64,000 nucleotides of DNA from GWE2-40-63 sp041664345. Lineage in GTDB: Bacteria > Bacteroidota > Bacteroidia > Bacteroidales > SZUA-534. The translations under genes were made by a program, and so were the position numbers. The notes under the pieces were generated by a model, which ran no database searches, was not told the DNA's origin, and saw nothing but the letters and a program-made list of their open reading frames with translations. Within the stretch, counting starts at the first letter, position 1, and each line of letters begins with the position of its first letter. Positions 28,130 to 37,790 of the stretch are shown here, piece after piece. The stretch is from contig JBAYKX010000013.1 of the NCBI GenBank assembly GCA_041664345.1, forward strand, positions 1 through 64,000. Reading direction: 5' to 3'.

Positions 28130-29428
28130 TTAGTGCTTTTGAGCTATATTCTGTGATGCATTATTTTTGTGGATCCAGGTATTGTATTCATCCATTAATT
28201 GGGATACTAATTGAGGGTAAGAACTTTTTATATTGGTTCTTTGAAATTTGTCGTTGTATAAATTATAGAGTGAGGTGTCACTATTGGTTAGGGTCAATAA
28301 AAAAGTGTCAGTACGCACAGCTCCCGATGATTTTGCTAAAACCGGATCCAACTGTTGGGTAAAAAACACCCGGTGGGGTAGGTGTTTCGATGAATCTTTC
28401 ATGTTTTCAGAAAAACTTATCCCATCGATTGGTAATGAGTCAATGGTAATATGGCTCAAACTTAAAAGGGTTGGTAACAAGTCAATATGTGCTGCAAAAC
28501 CACGGGTAATTCTCTGGTTTATTAAATGTCCGTCAGGATAGCAAATAAAAAAGGGTACACGAACACCACCTTCATCCACTTGAGCTTTTCTTCCTTTAAG
28601 GCCTCCGTTGAAGCGCAGAAAATCAGGACCATTGTCGCTCATAAAAACGAATATAGTGCGGTCAAAAATCTCCCGGCTTTTTAATTGGGTAACAATGCGT
28701 TTTATGTTGTCATCAATATTTTCGCACATGCCATATACGCTAGCTGTTTGGTCATCAAGCATCAAGCTTTTGTATTTGTTAAAATAGCTATTGGGTAATT
28801 GGTATGGGGCGTGTGGTGTGTTGTATGCTATATAAGTAATGAAAGGTTCTTTTTGGCGACTGATGAAAGAAATCACTGAATCGGTAATTATGTCGGTTAG
28901 GTAGCCATGAACCTTTGTTGCTACTCCATTGTATTCCAGCGAAGTATCAAAGTTGTTTGTAACCGATTCTCCTCTGAAACCAAAAAAATGGTCGAACCCA
29001 TTTTCACTGGGATTATTTTGGTTTGGTGAATCATTGTACCATTTGCCAAAATAAGCGGTAGTATATTGGTTGGCTTTTAAAATGTGGGCCAGGGTAATTT
29101 CCTTTGTATTATTTGTGGGGAGCGTAGTTGGATTATTTAAAAGCGACGTTTGCAATTGGTATTTTCCCGATAAAATTCCGGCTTGAGTTGAGGAACAATT
29201 GGGTGTTGCATAAAAGCGATCAATAATTACTCCAAGCCGGGCCAACGAATCGAGGGTTGGTGTTTTTACTAACTTATTTCCGTTAAATCCTACGTCACCG
29301 TAGCCTTGATCATCGGTAAGCACAAATACTATGTTTGGCTGCTGAGGGAATTTTTTAAGGTTCAAAAACGACACAATAACCACAGCAAGTAGTATGAATA
29401 TAATGCTAAAGGTTATTGTTCTTTTCAT
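28130..29428 (-). CDS. sulfatase-fold protein with a degenerate active-site motif
   Basis: A 432-residue alkaline-phosphatase-superfamily protein of the type I sulfatase group. The N-terminus is a signal or membrane anchor (about 5-22). NIVFVLTDDQGYGD gives the metal-binding Asp39-Asp40, and the later FVFMSDNGPD gives further metal ligands. The formylglycine site should read C-x-P/A-x-R, but here it is C78-S-S-T-Q82, so both the third-position residue and the essential Arg are changed. Maturation to formylglycine is therefore doubtful. It may be inactive on sulfate or use another nucleophile. Sulfate is not a known plant mannan substituent. It lies 23 bases after the GH26 stop in the same unit. 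Confidence 0.82.
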   Translation of the reverse strand: MKRTITFSIIFILLAVVIVSFLNLKKFPQQPNIVFVLTDDQGYGDVGFNGNKLVKTPTLDSLARLGVIIDRFYATPNCSSTQAGILSGKYQLQTSLLNNPTTLPTNNTKEITLAHILKANQYTTAYFGKWYNDSPNQNNPSENGFDHFFGFRGESVTNNFDTSLEYNGVATKVHGYLTDIITDSVISFISRQKEPFITYIAYNTPHAPYQLPNSYFNKYKSLMLDDQTASVYGMCENIDDNIKRIVTQLKSREIFDRTIFVFMSDNGPDFLRFNGGLKGRKAQVDEGGVRVPFFICYPDGHLINQRITRGFAAHIDLLPTLLSLSHITIDSLPIDGISFSENMKDSSKHLPHRVFFTQQLDPVLAKSSGAVRTDTFLLTLTNSDTSLYNLYNDKFQRTNIKSSYPQLVSQLMDEYNTWIHKNNASQNIAQKH

Positions 29429-29451
29429 TTCGGTTTTTTCTAAATGGTGTT

Positions 29452-30558
29452 TTATTTAATGTCGGATAAGAAAAGTGTTTTTGGATTGTTTTTAAATACC
29501 ATAAAGTCAGCAACACTTGAATGTCCCGGATAAGGGGCATAAAAATGATCGGGCCGTCCGTTTCTCCAGAGTAAAACCCAGGCGGGTCCGTTGGGAGCTT
29601 TACTTGCATCAATAACATGAAGCAAATTCTCTGTAAACCATTTTGCATCGGTAAGCCGTTCCAAACCGGTTTCGGCAATAATATATTGTTTCCCTTTTTC
29701 GAGGGCCAGCTGAGCCACAATTGTAAGCCTCTGTGTGGCTTGCATCAGGTTTGCTTTATTTTCCAAACCCTGGTAATCATCAACACCTAAAATGTCGATG
29801 AATTCATCGCCCGGATAATAAGTCAAATATTCTTCTCTGGTTTGGAAGGAGTTTGGTGAATAGGTATATAATATATTATGCAATTGCTTTTGGTTGCGTA
29901 AGTAATTCACGGTAAACTGGAATAATGCTTGGTATTGTTCGGGAGTACACGATTTGGAACCCCACCAGAACCATCCACCATTCATTTCGTGGAAAGGACG
30001 GAACACAACGGGAATAAGTATTCCATCAGGAGTTTTTAAACTTGAAAAGAAATTTGAAAGTAAATCAAGCTGTTTTTTGAATGCTTCATGATAAGCTCCA
30101 TTGGGTAAAAGCTGATCAATTCCTGGCGTAATGTCCCAGGAGCTTCCTCCGGTAACAATATGGCGGGCATGCCAACTGTAAGTATTAATTCCCCCTCTTT
30201 TATAAACTTCAATAGCCCAGGTTTTCATTTTCGAGAACGGAACACTATCAATGTTTACTGAATCGGCAATATGACCTAAATCCCAACCATAAACAGCAGG
30301 AAAATCGCCACAGGCATCATTAATATCGGTGCGGTAGGTATCCCCTTTCCATCCCATACCATAAGCCAGCGCATCTTGATGACCAATCATCACTCCTTTT
30401 TGGGCATTGGCAGTAATCTTGCTTAATAAATGAATAGCTTCTGGCGAAGCTAATTTATCACTTACCGCGCTCTCATTTACTGGTTTGTTTAACGAGTTGC
30501 ATGAAAGCAATAAATTAGCTGTTGCCAGTGCCATTACTAAACCTAAACCTCTAATCAT
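29452..30558 (-). CDS. GH26 beta-mannanase lipoprotein (B), first PUL gene
   Basis: Predicted beta-mannanase and first gene of the main mannan unit. From the ATG at 30558 the signal MIRGLGLVMALATANLLLSC gives a lipoprotein (Cys20). GH26 motifs: FPAVYGWDLGHIAD, INTYSWHARH, VFRPFHEMNGGWFWWGS with acid/base Glu191, and YIIAETGLER with nucleophile Glu296. The open frame runs nine codons further upstream to 30585, but that start would lie inside the -7 promoter box and puts extra residues before the signal, so I rejected it. It differs from GH26 A; WHARH and the ending LWRNGRP resemble the mannobiose-releasing Bacteroides GH26 enzymes, which is suggestive only. Confidence 0.9.
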   Translation of the reverse strand: MIRGLGLVMALATANLLLSCNSLNKPVNESAVSDKLASPEAIHLLSKITANAQKGVMIGHQDALAYGMGWKGDTYRTDINDACGDFPAVYGWDLGHIADSVNIDSVPFSKMKTWAIEVYKRGGINTYSWHARHIVTGGSSWDITPGIDQLLPNGAYHEAFKKQLDLLSNFFSSLKTPDGILIPVVFRPFHEMNGGWFWWGSKSCTPEQYQALFQFTVNYLRNQKQLHNILYTYSPNSFQTREEYLTYYPGDEFIDILGVDDYQGLENKANLMQATQRLTIVAQLALEKGKQYIIAETGLERLTDAKWFTENLLHVIDASKAPNGPAWVLLWRNGRPDHFYAPYPGHSSVADFMVFKNNPKTLFLSDIK

Positions 30559-30582
30559 GAAAAAAATTTCTACTTTACTAAG

Positions 30583-30590
30583 CAAAAATA
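30583..30590 (-). promoter_or_regulatory. -7 box of the main PUL transcript
   Basis: TATTTTTG on the minus strand matches TAnnTTTG and places transcription start about 20 bases before the GH26 ATG at 30558. There is no TTG at 19-21 bases upstream (the nearest is at 25), so the promoter looks weak on its own. The repeat array starts 28 bases upstream of it, which fits a promoter that needs an activator. Confidence 0.55.
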
Positions 30591-30618
30591 TGGCGGAATA
30601 AAAAAGTTCTAATTCAAC

Positions 30619-30690
30619 TATGTATCGAATACTTTAAGTTATGTACCGAATACTTTTACCTATGTATCCTTAGTCTTTTACTTATGTATC
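30619..30690 (-). promoter_or_regulatory. four direct repeats on a two-helical-turn period, likely activator site
   Basis: TATGTATC or TATGTACC occurs at 30619, 30640, 30661 and 30683, a spacing of 21, 21 and 22 bases. The first two units also share CGAATACTTT after the core. Equal spacing by two turns of DNA puts every unit on the same face, as expected for a protein with AraC-type DNA-binding domains such as a hybrid two-component regulator. The array lies directly upstream of the -7 box of the mannan unit. No regulator gene is in the window. Confidence 0.65.
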
Positions 30691-30829
30691 ATTTTTAATA
30701 TTAAATGGCACACATACAGCCAGTTGAAGTATTTGTTGCTACGTGTGGAAAATTGATGTTTCCTTAGGCTGCCTCGTAAAAATGAGTTGAGTTAACAGAA
30801 TTCAAAATTGCTCATACTATGATACCAGA

Positions 30830-30910
30830 GTGAAAGGAATAGCATGGATTGGATACATATTTTATACAGGTATAGTTTTTTATGCTGTTATTTTGTATAA
30901 AAAGAAATAG
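30830..30910 (+). CDS. possible 26-residue single-membrane-segment peptide
   Basis: A GTG-to-TAG frame encodes KGIAWIGYIFYTGIVFYAVI followed by LYKKK. One hydrophobic segment with basic ends is the pattern of a small membrane peptide. There is no clear ribosome-binding site and the start is GTG. It lies in the 377-base divergent region between the PUL and the next TonB receptor. It could be chance. Confidence 0.25.
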   Translation: MKGIAWIGYIFYTGIVFYAVILYKKK

Positions 30911-30962
30911 GTTTTTGAAAGCATCGTTTGATGGCTTTTCAGAATTTCAGGAGAAATAGATT

Positions 30963-33706
30963 ATGTTAGTACACCAAAAAATATATCGGAACTTAACCCT
31001 GGTTTGTACGCTTATAATTTTTTCATTTTATTGGAATGTTGCTGAAGCTCAGGAAAAAAAATCACAGTTAATTTCGGTGTCATTTACCAATACCCCTTTA
31101 ATTGAGTTAGTTAAACAACTGAAGACAAAGTCAAGTGCTCATATTTATTATCAGCCGGAATGGCTGACTGGCGTTGTTTTTACCGGTTCTTTTAGCGATA
31201 AAAACATGGATGATATTCTGGAAAAAGTTCTCGATGAAACCGGATTAGTAAGCATTACCATAAACAATAACTTTTATATTATTCCCCGCGAGCAAGTGGC
31301 GGTTCACCTTAAAAAGATGAACAATTTGTTCGGAGGTTCTAATCAGGAATTAGTAAAGGATTTTACTCTTATTGGAAGTCCGGGCGATATTGGAAAGTAC
31401 TCAAAAAACCGAATCAGTGGTATTGTTTTGGACGGAAAAAATGGAGAATCGTTGGTTGGTTCCACGGTTCAGGTTCTAAACACCAGTATTTACGGAGTTT
31501 CAGGTTCTCGTGGTAATTACTATTTCGAAGTTCCATCGGGAACCTATCAGATTAAAGTTACCAGTGTGGGCTATGAAGTACAATTGCTGACCATAAAAGT
31601 TTTGGGACCGGGCACCTTAAATATTGAGATGTTCGAGGAATCACATGCCATAAATGAAGTGGTTATTTTGTCGGAAAAAGTAGATCGCAACGTTACCCGC
31701 GATCAAATGAGCATGGTGGAACTGGATGCCAAATCGATAAAAAACTTACCTTCGATGATAGGTGAACGCGACCTTATAAAAAGCTTTACCATTATGCCCG
31801 GCGTCAAATCGGTAGGCGAATTTGGTGCAGGCATCAATGTTCGCGGTGGTGGCGAAGATCAAAACCTGTATTTGCTGGAAAATAGTCCCCTATTCAACAC
31901 CTCACACGTTATGGGATTGCTTTCGGCTGTAAATCCCGATGCAGTTACTTCAGTTGCTTTATATAAAGGGCATATTCCCCCCGAATATGGCGAACGTGTT
32001 TCGTCTGTTATGGACATAAACTTCAACGGACGCGAAGTTAAAAAATTTAAAGGTACCGGAGGAATTGGAATATACAGTAGCCGATTGATGTTCGAAGTAC
32101 CGTTGTACAAAAATATAGTATCGTTAAAATTGGGCGGGCGCACCAGTTATTCCGAATATTTACTTACGAAAATGCCCGATTACAATCTTCAAAACAGTTC
32201 TGCTTCGTTTTACGATTTAAATGGAATGCTAAGCATTAACATTAAAAACAATCCCATTTCGCTGTTTGTATACCGCAGCTACGACTATTTCAAATATGCC
32301 AACAATTTTTCGTACCAATATGGCAACCAATTGCTTTCAGCTAATTGGCAACATATTTTTAATCCAAGTTTTAATACTACTCTTTCCGGTTCGTATAGTT
32401 CCTATTCATTAACCAATAAAAAGAGGAAAAACCAACTACTGCGCAAGTGGTTTATTCCAAAGTGAATTACCTATCGGGGAAACTATTGGCAGAATATACC
32501 GGTTTAAGCGAGCAAACAGTAACTGCTGGAGCTCAGATACTCCAATATCAAATTAATCCCGGCGAAAGGGTACCAATAGGACAATCGAAAGTAGAACAGT
32601 TGACCTTGCAAAAAGAGTTAGGATATGAGTATTCATTTTTTATTAACGATGTAGTTAAAATTAGCAACCATTTTTCTTTTCAGGCTGGGTTGCGTTACAC
32701 CATGTATCGGTACATGGGGCCGCAAACCATTTATACATATTCCGCTAGCGGTGCAACAACTGTTGTTACCGATACTACAAATTATAATTCCGGTGAAATG
32801 GTGACTAATTATCAAGGAATTGAACCTCGTGCCTCGTTTAAATATTTAATCAATCCCAGTAGTTCAGTAAAACTAAGCTATAACCGCAATAAACAGTACC
32901 TGGCTTTACTCTCATATACTTCAATTACTACTCCCGAAGATATTTGGAAGCTGGCCGATCCTTTTATAAAACCAATAATTGTTGATCAGGTGGCTTTGGG
33001 CTATTACCGGAATTTTTTAAATAATGGCATCGAAACATCGGTTGAATTGTATTATAAAAAACTACAGAATCTTACAGAATACCGCAATGGGGCTGAGTTA
33101 GAGCTTAACAGCCATGTTGAAACGGAGTTATTAACGGCTAGTGGCAAAAACTATGGATTGGAAATGATGGTAAAAAAAACACAGGGTAAACTAACCGGAA
33201 GCATATCCTATACTTATGCCAGAGCTTTTAAACAAACCCACGGAGCTAATTTTACTGACCGCATAAATAACAATCGGGTGTACCCTTCGCAATACGATGT
33301 GCCCCATGATATTAACCTGAGTTTTTCATATCAGTTGAACCGGAGGATACGCTTTGGAAGCAGTTTTACTTTTGCATCCGGAAGACCCGTAACTTTGCCT
33401 GAATATACTTATTACCTGGGTCAAAGTAAGCTGGTTTATTATTCCGACCGGAATAAATACCGGTTGCCCGATTATCATCGCCTCGATATTTCGCTAAGCA
33501 TTGACGAGAGCCTTAAAAAGAAAAAGAAATGGAAAGGAAGTTGGAATTTTTCCATTTTGAATATTTATGGTAGAGATAATGCCTATTCCATTATTTACCA
33601 GCGTGATACACCAACACCTGATAATAACTATCAGGTTTTTAGCATGTATCAAATGTATTTGATAGGAGTTCCGTTCCCAACAGTTACGTATAATTTTGTG
33701 TTCTAA
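30963..33706 (+). pseudogene. TonB-dependent receptor with STN domain, split by a one-base frameshift
   Basis: Two frames together encode a 914-residue receptor. The first (30963-32465) has a signal peptide, an STN domain (FTNTPLIELVKQL), a carboxypeptidase-like domain (ISGIVLDGKNGESLVGSTVQ) and a plug (INVRGGGEDQNLYLLENSPL), then runs off after LTNKK into a stop. The second frame opens upstream of 32447 as KEEKPTTAQVVYSKVNY and continues the barrel to the final VTYNFVF. Adding one A to the five-A run at 32418-32422 rejoins them. The STN domain points to cell-surface signalling. The gene heads an operon with a DUF4249 lipoprotein one base downstream. The split could be an assembly error. Confidence 0.85.
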
Positions 33707-33707
33707 A

Positions 33708-34910
33708 ATGAAAATAAAGAATAATAAAGGTTTTATGAATAAACTGTCCGATTCACTTACAGGAATTTTTATTGTATTGATATCGCTTTTATTTGCTCAA
33801 TGTCAGGTTCCTTACGAAAATGATAATTTGGAAGCCAATGCAAAAATTCCTGTGGTGAATGGAGTTTTGAGCAATCTAAATGGGTTACAAAGCTTCGATT
33901 TATATTACGCCATGCCGTATAATAACAATCGGTTACAACGCATTGCCTGGGCACAGGTATTTCTGAATACCGATTCTGAGGATTCATACCCATTGCTTGA
34001 ATTGACTCCCGGACGTTATAGCATTGATAAAAACTCAGTGTCGTTTAATTTTGGTACGGGTTATTTTATTGAGGTACGAATGCCCGATGGTTCACTACTG
34101 AAATCAGAAACAATGATATTAAACGATACCATTGGAATTGATAAGGTGTTTTACGATTTTAACCAACGGATTACCGTAGTGGAAGACCTGAATGGAAATT
34201 TTAACCAAGTAACGCAACAAGGAATATTTATTTACTTAAAAATGAACCCTCCCAAACGCGAGAATGTGTATTACCGGGCAATGACCGATTATTATGTGCA
34301 TTCGCAAGTATGGGTTAATGAGGAAGGAGGATTTCAGGTTGATTGCACGTTCTACCAATTAAAATATAAGGTTACCTACGACACCTTGTTCGATGTACTG
34401 GAAGGAGTTTCAAATACCGATTTCCCTAATATTGGAAATATTTCGAATAAATTGGAGAACAGTGCGTCTGATTTAACGGTGAATACCATCTTTTTGCCAG
34501 CCGACCCCGAATGTCGCAACTTCTCGGAATATACGTCCAATACTTTTATTGAATGGATTTTTCCCGTTGATTTAATCACCACTTCTGTCGAAACATACAA
34601 CTATTATTCCGAAGCAAAACAACAGCTTAATCCAACCGATCGGATTTTTGATCCCATTCCGCAGCAACTGTATGGCAACATTTATTCCGAAACCGATGCT
34701 AACAGTCCGGCCTTAGGATTGTTCGATGTAGTTTCGGTGAGCCGCCGGTATTATGCTGTTTATGTTGATCAATCGTATGGATACCGCTCATACCAAGGCC
34801 GTTTTTATACAGACACCGTCATTAAAGGGGGCTGGTATCCAAACCTGATTTATGTTGACACTACTTTTGTAGATACCGTTTTTCCCGAAAATCCATCATT
34901 TAATTACTAA
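33708..34910 (+). CDS. DUF4249 lipoprotein
   Basis: A lipoprotein of about 400 residues (lipobox LLFAQC) of the DUF4249 family, which regularly follows TonB-dependent receptors of this type in Bacteroidota. Early landmarks are IPVVNGVLSNLNGLQ and SFDLYYAMPY; the C-terminal part is rich in aromatic residues. By position it may work with the receptor as a surface partner, but no ligand is known. Starts are possible at 33708 (one base after the receptor stop) or 33735 (MNKLSDSLTG); the second gives a more usual signal length. Function is inferred from position only. Confidence 0.8.
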   Translation: MKIKNNKGFMNKLSDSLTGIFIVLISLLFAQCQVPYENDNLEANAKIPVVNGVLSNLNGLQSFDLYYAMPYNNNRLQRIAWAQVFLNTDSEDSYPLLELTPGRYSIDKNSVSFNFGTGYFIEVRMPDGSLLKSETMILNDTIGIDKVFYDFNQRITVVEDLNGNFNQVTQQGIFIYLKMNPPKRENVYYRAMTDYYVHSQVWVNEEGGFQVDCTFYQLKYKVTYDTLFDVLEGVSNTDFPNIGNISNKLENSASDLTVNTIFLPADPECRNFSEYTSNTFIEWIFPVDLITTSVETYNYYSEAKQQLNPTDRIFDPIPQQLYGNIYSETDANSPALGLFDVVSVSRRYYAVYVDQSYGYRSYQGRFYTDTVIKGGWYPNLIYVDTTFVDTVFPENPSFNY

Positions 34911-34930
34911 TTTGAATTATTTGGTTTCCA

Positions 34931-36655
34931 ATGAGAAATAAATTACCTGATTTTTTAATTCTTCCGACAAGGTTTTTAGTGATTGGATTGCTTGTATTAA
35001 CTGCATCCATTGCTAAAGGACAGCAGATTGCGGTGCATCTTAATAAACAGGTTTTTATCGGGGGGTCTTTATTAAAATATGTGGTTTACCTGAACAAATC
35101 GCTAACTAATCAAAAGGAGCAGGTTTTGGGAGAAAACCTGTATTTTGAAATTGCCGATATAAATAACCAATCGGTTATCCGATGGAAAAGTCAGGTTAAG
35201 AGCAATAGCCTAAAAGGGGAGTATAAAATTCCGGAAAACATAGTGCATGGGCTGTATTTTTTGCACGTTTATACCAATAGCTCCAGAGCTGATGCATTAG
35301 CCTCGTTTTCAACCCCAATTCTGATTCAGGAAATTCATGAAGAGACGATGCAACTACTTACCTTAGTAAAAAACAATTCGGAATCAGCAGATACCTTTTA
35401 CACAAGCACCTCTTTTATCAGCGACAATTCAATCGAAGTAAAAATTGAAAAGGATACCAGTGTGGTTTCCTATTCTGGTGTTACTTCAATAAAAGTGACC
35501 TTGGTACAAGAAATAAGTAATGCACAATTATCAGTGTCAATAACCGAAATCACTCCTTTCAATGATAGGTTGGCGCAGGTTTCCCGGGAAGCGTTCCAGC
35601 AGAAGTTCCAAAAAACCAGTCAGGACTATTTTAATTTTGATGTAGAACAAGGATTTACCATGCTCTCAGGTTATGTAACCAATAAGAATGGAGCTCCCTA
35701 TAGTAACTTGCCGGTTTACATTTCGTTTACAGGCCAATCGGTGAGTTTCCGATATTCCATTACCGATGAAAATGGCAGTTTTTGTTTTGCCCTTGATTCT
35801 GCTTGGAACAATAAGGAATTGTTGCTCCAATCAGGTTTTAATGTGTACGGTTCTGATAGTCTCGTTTGGGCAATCGATGAAAAAAGACTCCAGCTAAGTT
35901 CGTTGGATACGGTGAATTATACCCTGGAAACCAATGAATATGAGTATTTACTCCAACTCCAAAAAAGAGAATTGGTAAACCGGATTTTTACTCCTGAAAC
36001 GAAAGTTGAACTTCAATCGAATACGAATCAGGAAATTGATAATTTCTTTTTAACACCTAATTATGTGATTTATCCGGCTGATTTTGAGCCGTTAAATGAT
36101 TTTAAAGAAATTGCGGACAATATATTGCCGGCAGTGCGGTTTAAAAAAGAAGGCGATGGTTATAAAATGGGAATTATCACGGAGCAACAACAAGTAGTTT
36201 TTGAAAATGTGCTGGTTTGTCTCAATGGGAATCCGATTCTAACTATGAATATCGTTGAACAGCTTTCATCGGCCGATATTGAGCGGGTTGAAATTTTTAA
36301 TTCCGAGTTACTGTATGGGCAACTTACTTACATTGGGGTTGTTTCAATTTTTACCCGTAATAAAAACATTTTGCTTAAGGATGTAGCGCCCAATGGGTAT
36401 TATTATTCGAATAATTTTTATTCTGGTTCTTATCAGCCAGTAAACAAAAGTCCAAACAATCCAGTAGTGAACCCCGAAATATATTGGAATCCTTATGTGA
36501 CTTTAACACAAGATGAACCCTTTTCATTCAAACTATCACCGGTTGATATTGGCGAGCAATATTTGATAACCATTCATGGAGTTTCCGATTCGGGAAAACC
36601 TATTTGGTATCAGCAGCCCATCCGTTTAGGAATCAATAAAAAGCAACTTGAGTAA
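34931..36655 (+). CDS. exported MG2-like protein with a C-terminal plug-like region
   Basis: A 574-residue protein with a signal peptide (about 1-31, ending AKGQQ). The region around 33-115 (AVHLNKQVFIGGSLLKYVVY, then YFLHVYTN) resembles macroglobulin MG2 domains. A carboxypeptidase-like fold follows near 245-295 (LSGYVTNKNGAPYSNLPVYI). Residues about 425-475 (VLVCLNGNPI, ADIERVEIFNSELLYGQ) look like a TonB-receptor plug fragment without a barrel. Similar proteins accompany TonB receptors in this phylum. It is probably in the outer membrane or periplasm and co-transcribed with the DUF4249 gene, 20 bases upstream. No enzymatic motif is visible. Confidence 0.65.
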   Translation: MRNKLPDFLILPTRFLVIGLLVLTASIAKGQQIAVHLNKQVFIGGSLLKYVVYLNKSLTNQKEQVLGENLYFEIADINNQSVIRWKSQVKSNSLKGEYKIPENIVHGLYFLHVYTNSSRADALASFSTPILIQEIHEETMQLLTLVKNNSESADTFYTSTSFISDNSIEVKIEKDTSVVSYSGVTSIKVTLVQEISNAQLSVSITEITPFNDRLAQVSREAFQQKFQKTSQDYFNFDVEQGFTMLSGYVTNKNGAPYSNLPVYISFTGQSVSFRYSITDENGSFCFALDSAWNNKELLLQSGFNVYGSDSLVWAIDEKRLQLSSLDTVNYTLETNEYEYLLQLQKRELVNRIFTPETKVELQSNTNQEIDNFFLTPNYVIYPADFEPLNDFKEIADNILPAVRFKKEGDGYKMGIITEQQQVVFENVLVCLNGNPILTMNIVEQLSSADIERVEIFNSELLYGQLTYIGVVSIFTRNKNILLKDVAPNGYYYSNNFYSGSYQPVNKSPNNPVVNPEIYWNPYVTLTQDEPFSFKLSPVDIGEQYLITIHGVSDSGKPIWYQQPIRLGINKKQLE

Positions 36656-36660
36656 GTACT

Positions 36661-37341
36661 ATGGTAATGAAATATGTTATACTGATTGGAATGGTAGCTT
36701 TTGGTAACACGCTTTCGGCGCAAGTGTCTGGTAATAGGTCATGCCAGGGTTTGCCTGCTGCGGTAAACAACGTGCCTATGGTAGCTACTACTTATATAAA
36801 TGAATTTCCATCAAAAAAAGAACAATTTTATAACAATTGGACCAAAGGTACTATTTATTTTACCAATGGGTACAAAGCACCTGACTGCATGATTCGTTAT
36901 AACGGTTGGAAAGATGAATTGATTTGGTTAAGGGAAACCGATTATAAAACAGGTACAGTTATAAAGGGAAAAGTAGCATCGTTTACCTTCGATAATACTA
37001 TGCAAAGGGAAGCCTTGCGTTTTATACATTATATTGATACCGGCGGATTTCAAAAAACGGACATTTATTTGGAAGTAATTGCCGAAGGAAAAACATCGGT
37101 TTATTGTTACCGAAAAGCCACACTTTTAAAAGGGGAGAATAAGTTTGTTACCAAGTATCAGTATTACTTGAAACAAAACAGGGAGCTTCATAAATTCACC
37201 CCCGGCAAGCGCAATTTGCTTGCTTTTTTTCCGAAAGAAAAGCATAAAGCCATTAAAGATATTCTACGTGTAAACCACCTGAAATTAAAAAACGATGAAC
37301 AATTGGCTGAAGCCATAAAACTTATAAACGGGCTGGAATAG
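36661..37341 (+). CDS. exported protein of unknown function
   Basis: A 226-residue protein with a signal peptide (MVMKYVILIGMVAFGNTLSA). The body has the pattern NWTKGTIYFTNGYKAPDCMI and later FTPGKRNLLAFFPKEKHKAI, followed by a helical tail. I do not recognise a family with certainty; the layout resembles small Bacteroidota envelope proteins. It starts five bases after the preceding stop, so it is the last member of the TonB receptor operon. An internal ATG at 36667 is an alternative start. Confidence 0.7.
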   Translation: MVMKYVILIGMVAFGNTLSAQVSGNRSCQGLPAAVNNVPMVATTYINEFPSKKEQFYNNWTKGTIYFTNGYKAPDCMIRYNGWKDELIWLRETDYKTGTVIKGKVASFTFDNTMQREALRFIHYIDTGGFQKTDIYLEVIAEGKTSVYCYRKATLLKGENKFVTKYQYYLKQNRELHKFTPGKRNLLAFFPKEKHKAIKDILRVNHLKLKNDEQLAEAIKLINGLE

Positions 37342-37447
37342 CTGGTTTCGGGATTAGGTGGGGGTGTAAAATTTAGTTTTTATTTCATTCATAAAATAAC
37401 TTGCTATTGAACCGGCATTCATTTATCCGCTATATACTTCATTAGTG

Positions 37448-37741
37448 CAGACAATCATAAAAATTGAGTTAGAGGTTTACAATAAAACCATCGGAATATC
37501 TACCACAGACTAGCGATATTGCATCACGGATATACCACCTGATGCTCAGGTGCTAAATAGCCGCATAAGAAAATACTGGTCTATCGAAAACAACCTGCAC
37601 TGAACTTTGGACGTAGAGTTTGGAGAAGGCAGATCCCGTACAAGAGTCTGTTATACAGCTGTGAGCCATAATTTCATCCTAAAAAGGGCAATGACAATGT
37701 TGGCAAATGACTATACCAAAAAGGTTAAAAAAAAAGATTGA
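37448..37741 (+). pseudogene. remnant of an ISAs1-family transposase (3' part)
   Basis: One frame with two internal stops (TAG 37511, TGA 37601) reads QTIIKIELEVYNKTIG, then RYCITDIPPDAQVLN, then KYWSIENNLH-stop-TLDVEFGE, then TRVCYTAVSHNFILKRAMTM. The W-IEN-LHW-LDV-F-ED pattern is the C-terminal signature of ISAs1/H-repeat transposases; the expected Trp after LH is the TGA. Only the last third of the gene remains, and no terminal inverted repeats are visible. Confidence 0.8.
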
Positions 37742-37790
37742 AAGCTGCGTTAGACCCCAAACATAGTGAAAAGCTGTTGGGTTTTTAATT

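Noticed and set aside
30619..30690. CRISPR-like array
   Set aside because: The repeat core is only 8 bases with a 21-22 base period; there are no long repeats and no cas genes. An operator explains it better.
32417..32423. Programmed -1 frameshift making a full TonB receptor
   Set aside because: T-AAA-AAG is not a full slippery heptamer and I see no clear downstream stem-loop; a receptor gains nothing obvious from it. A plain indel or base-calling error is simpler, and GSCFA shows the same lesion.
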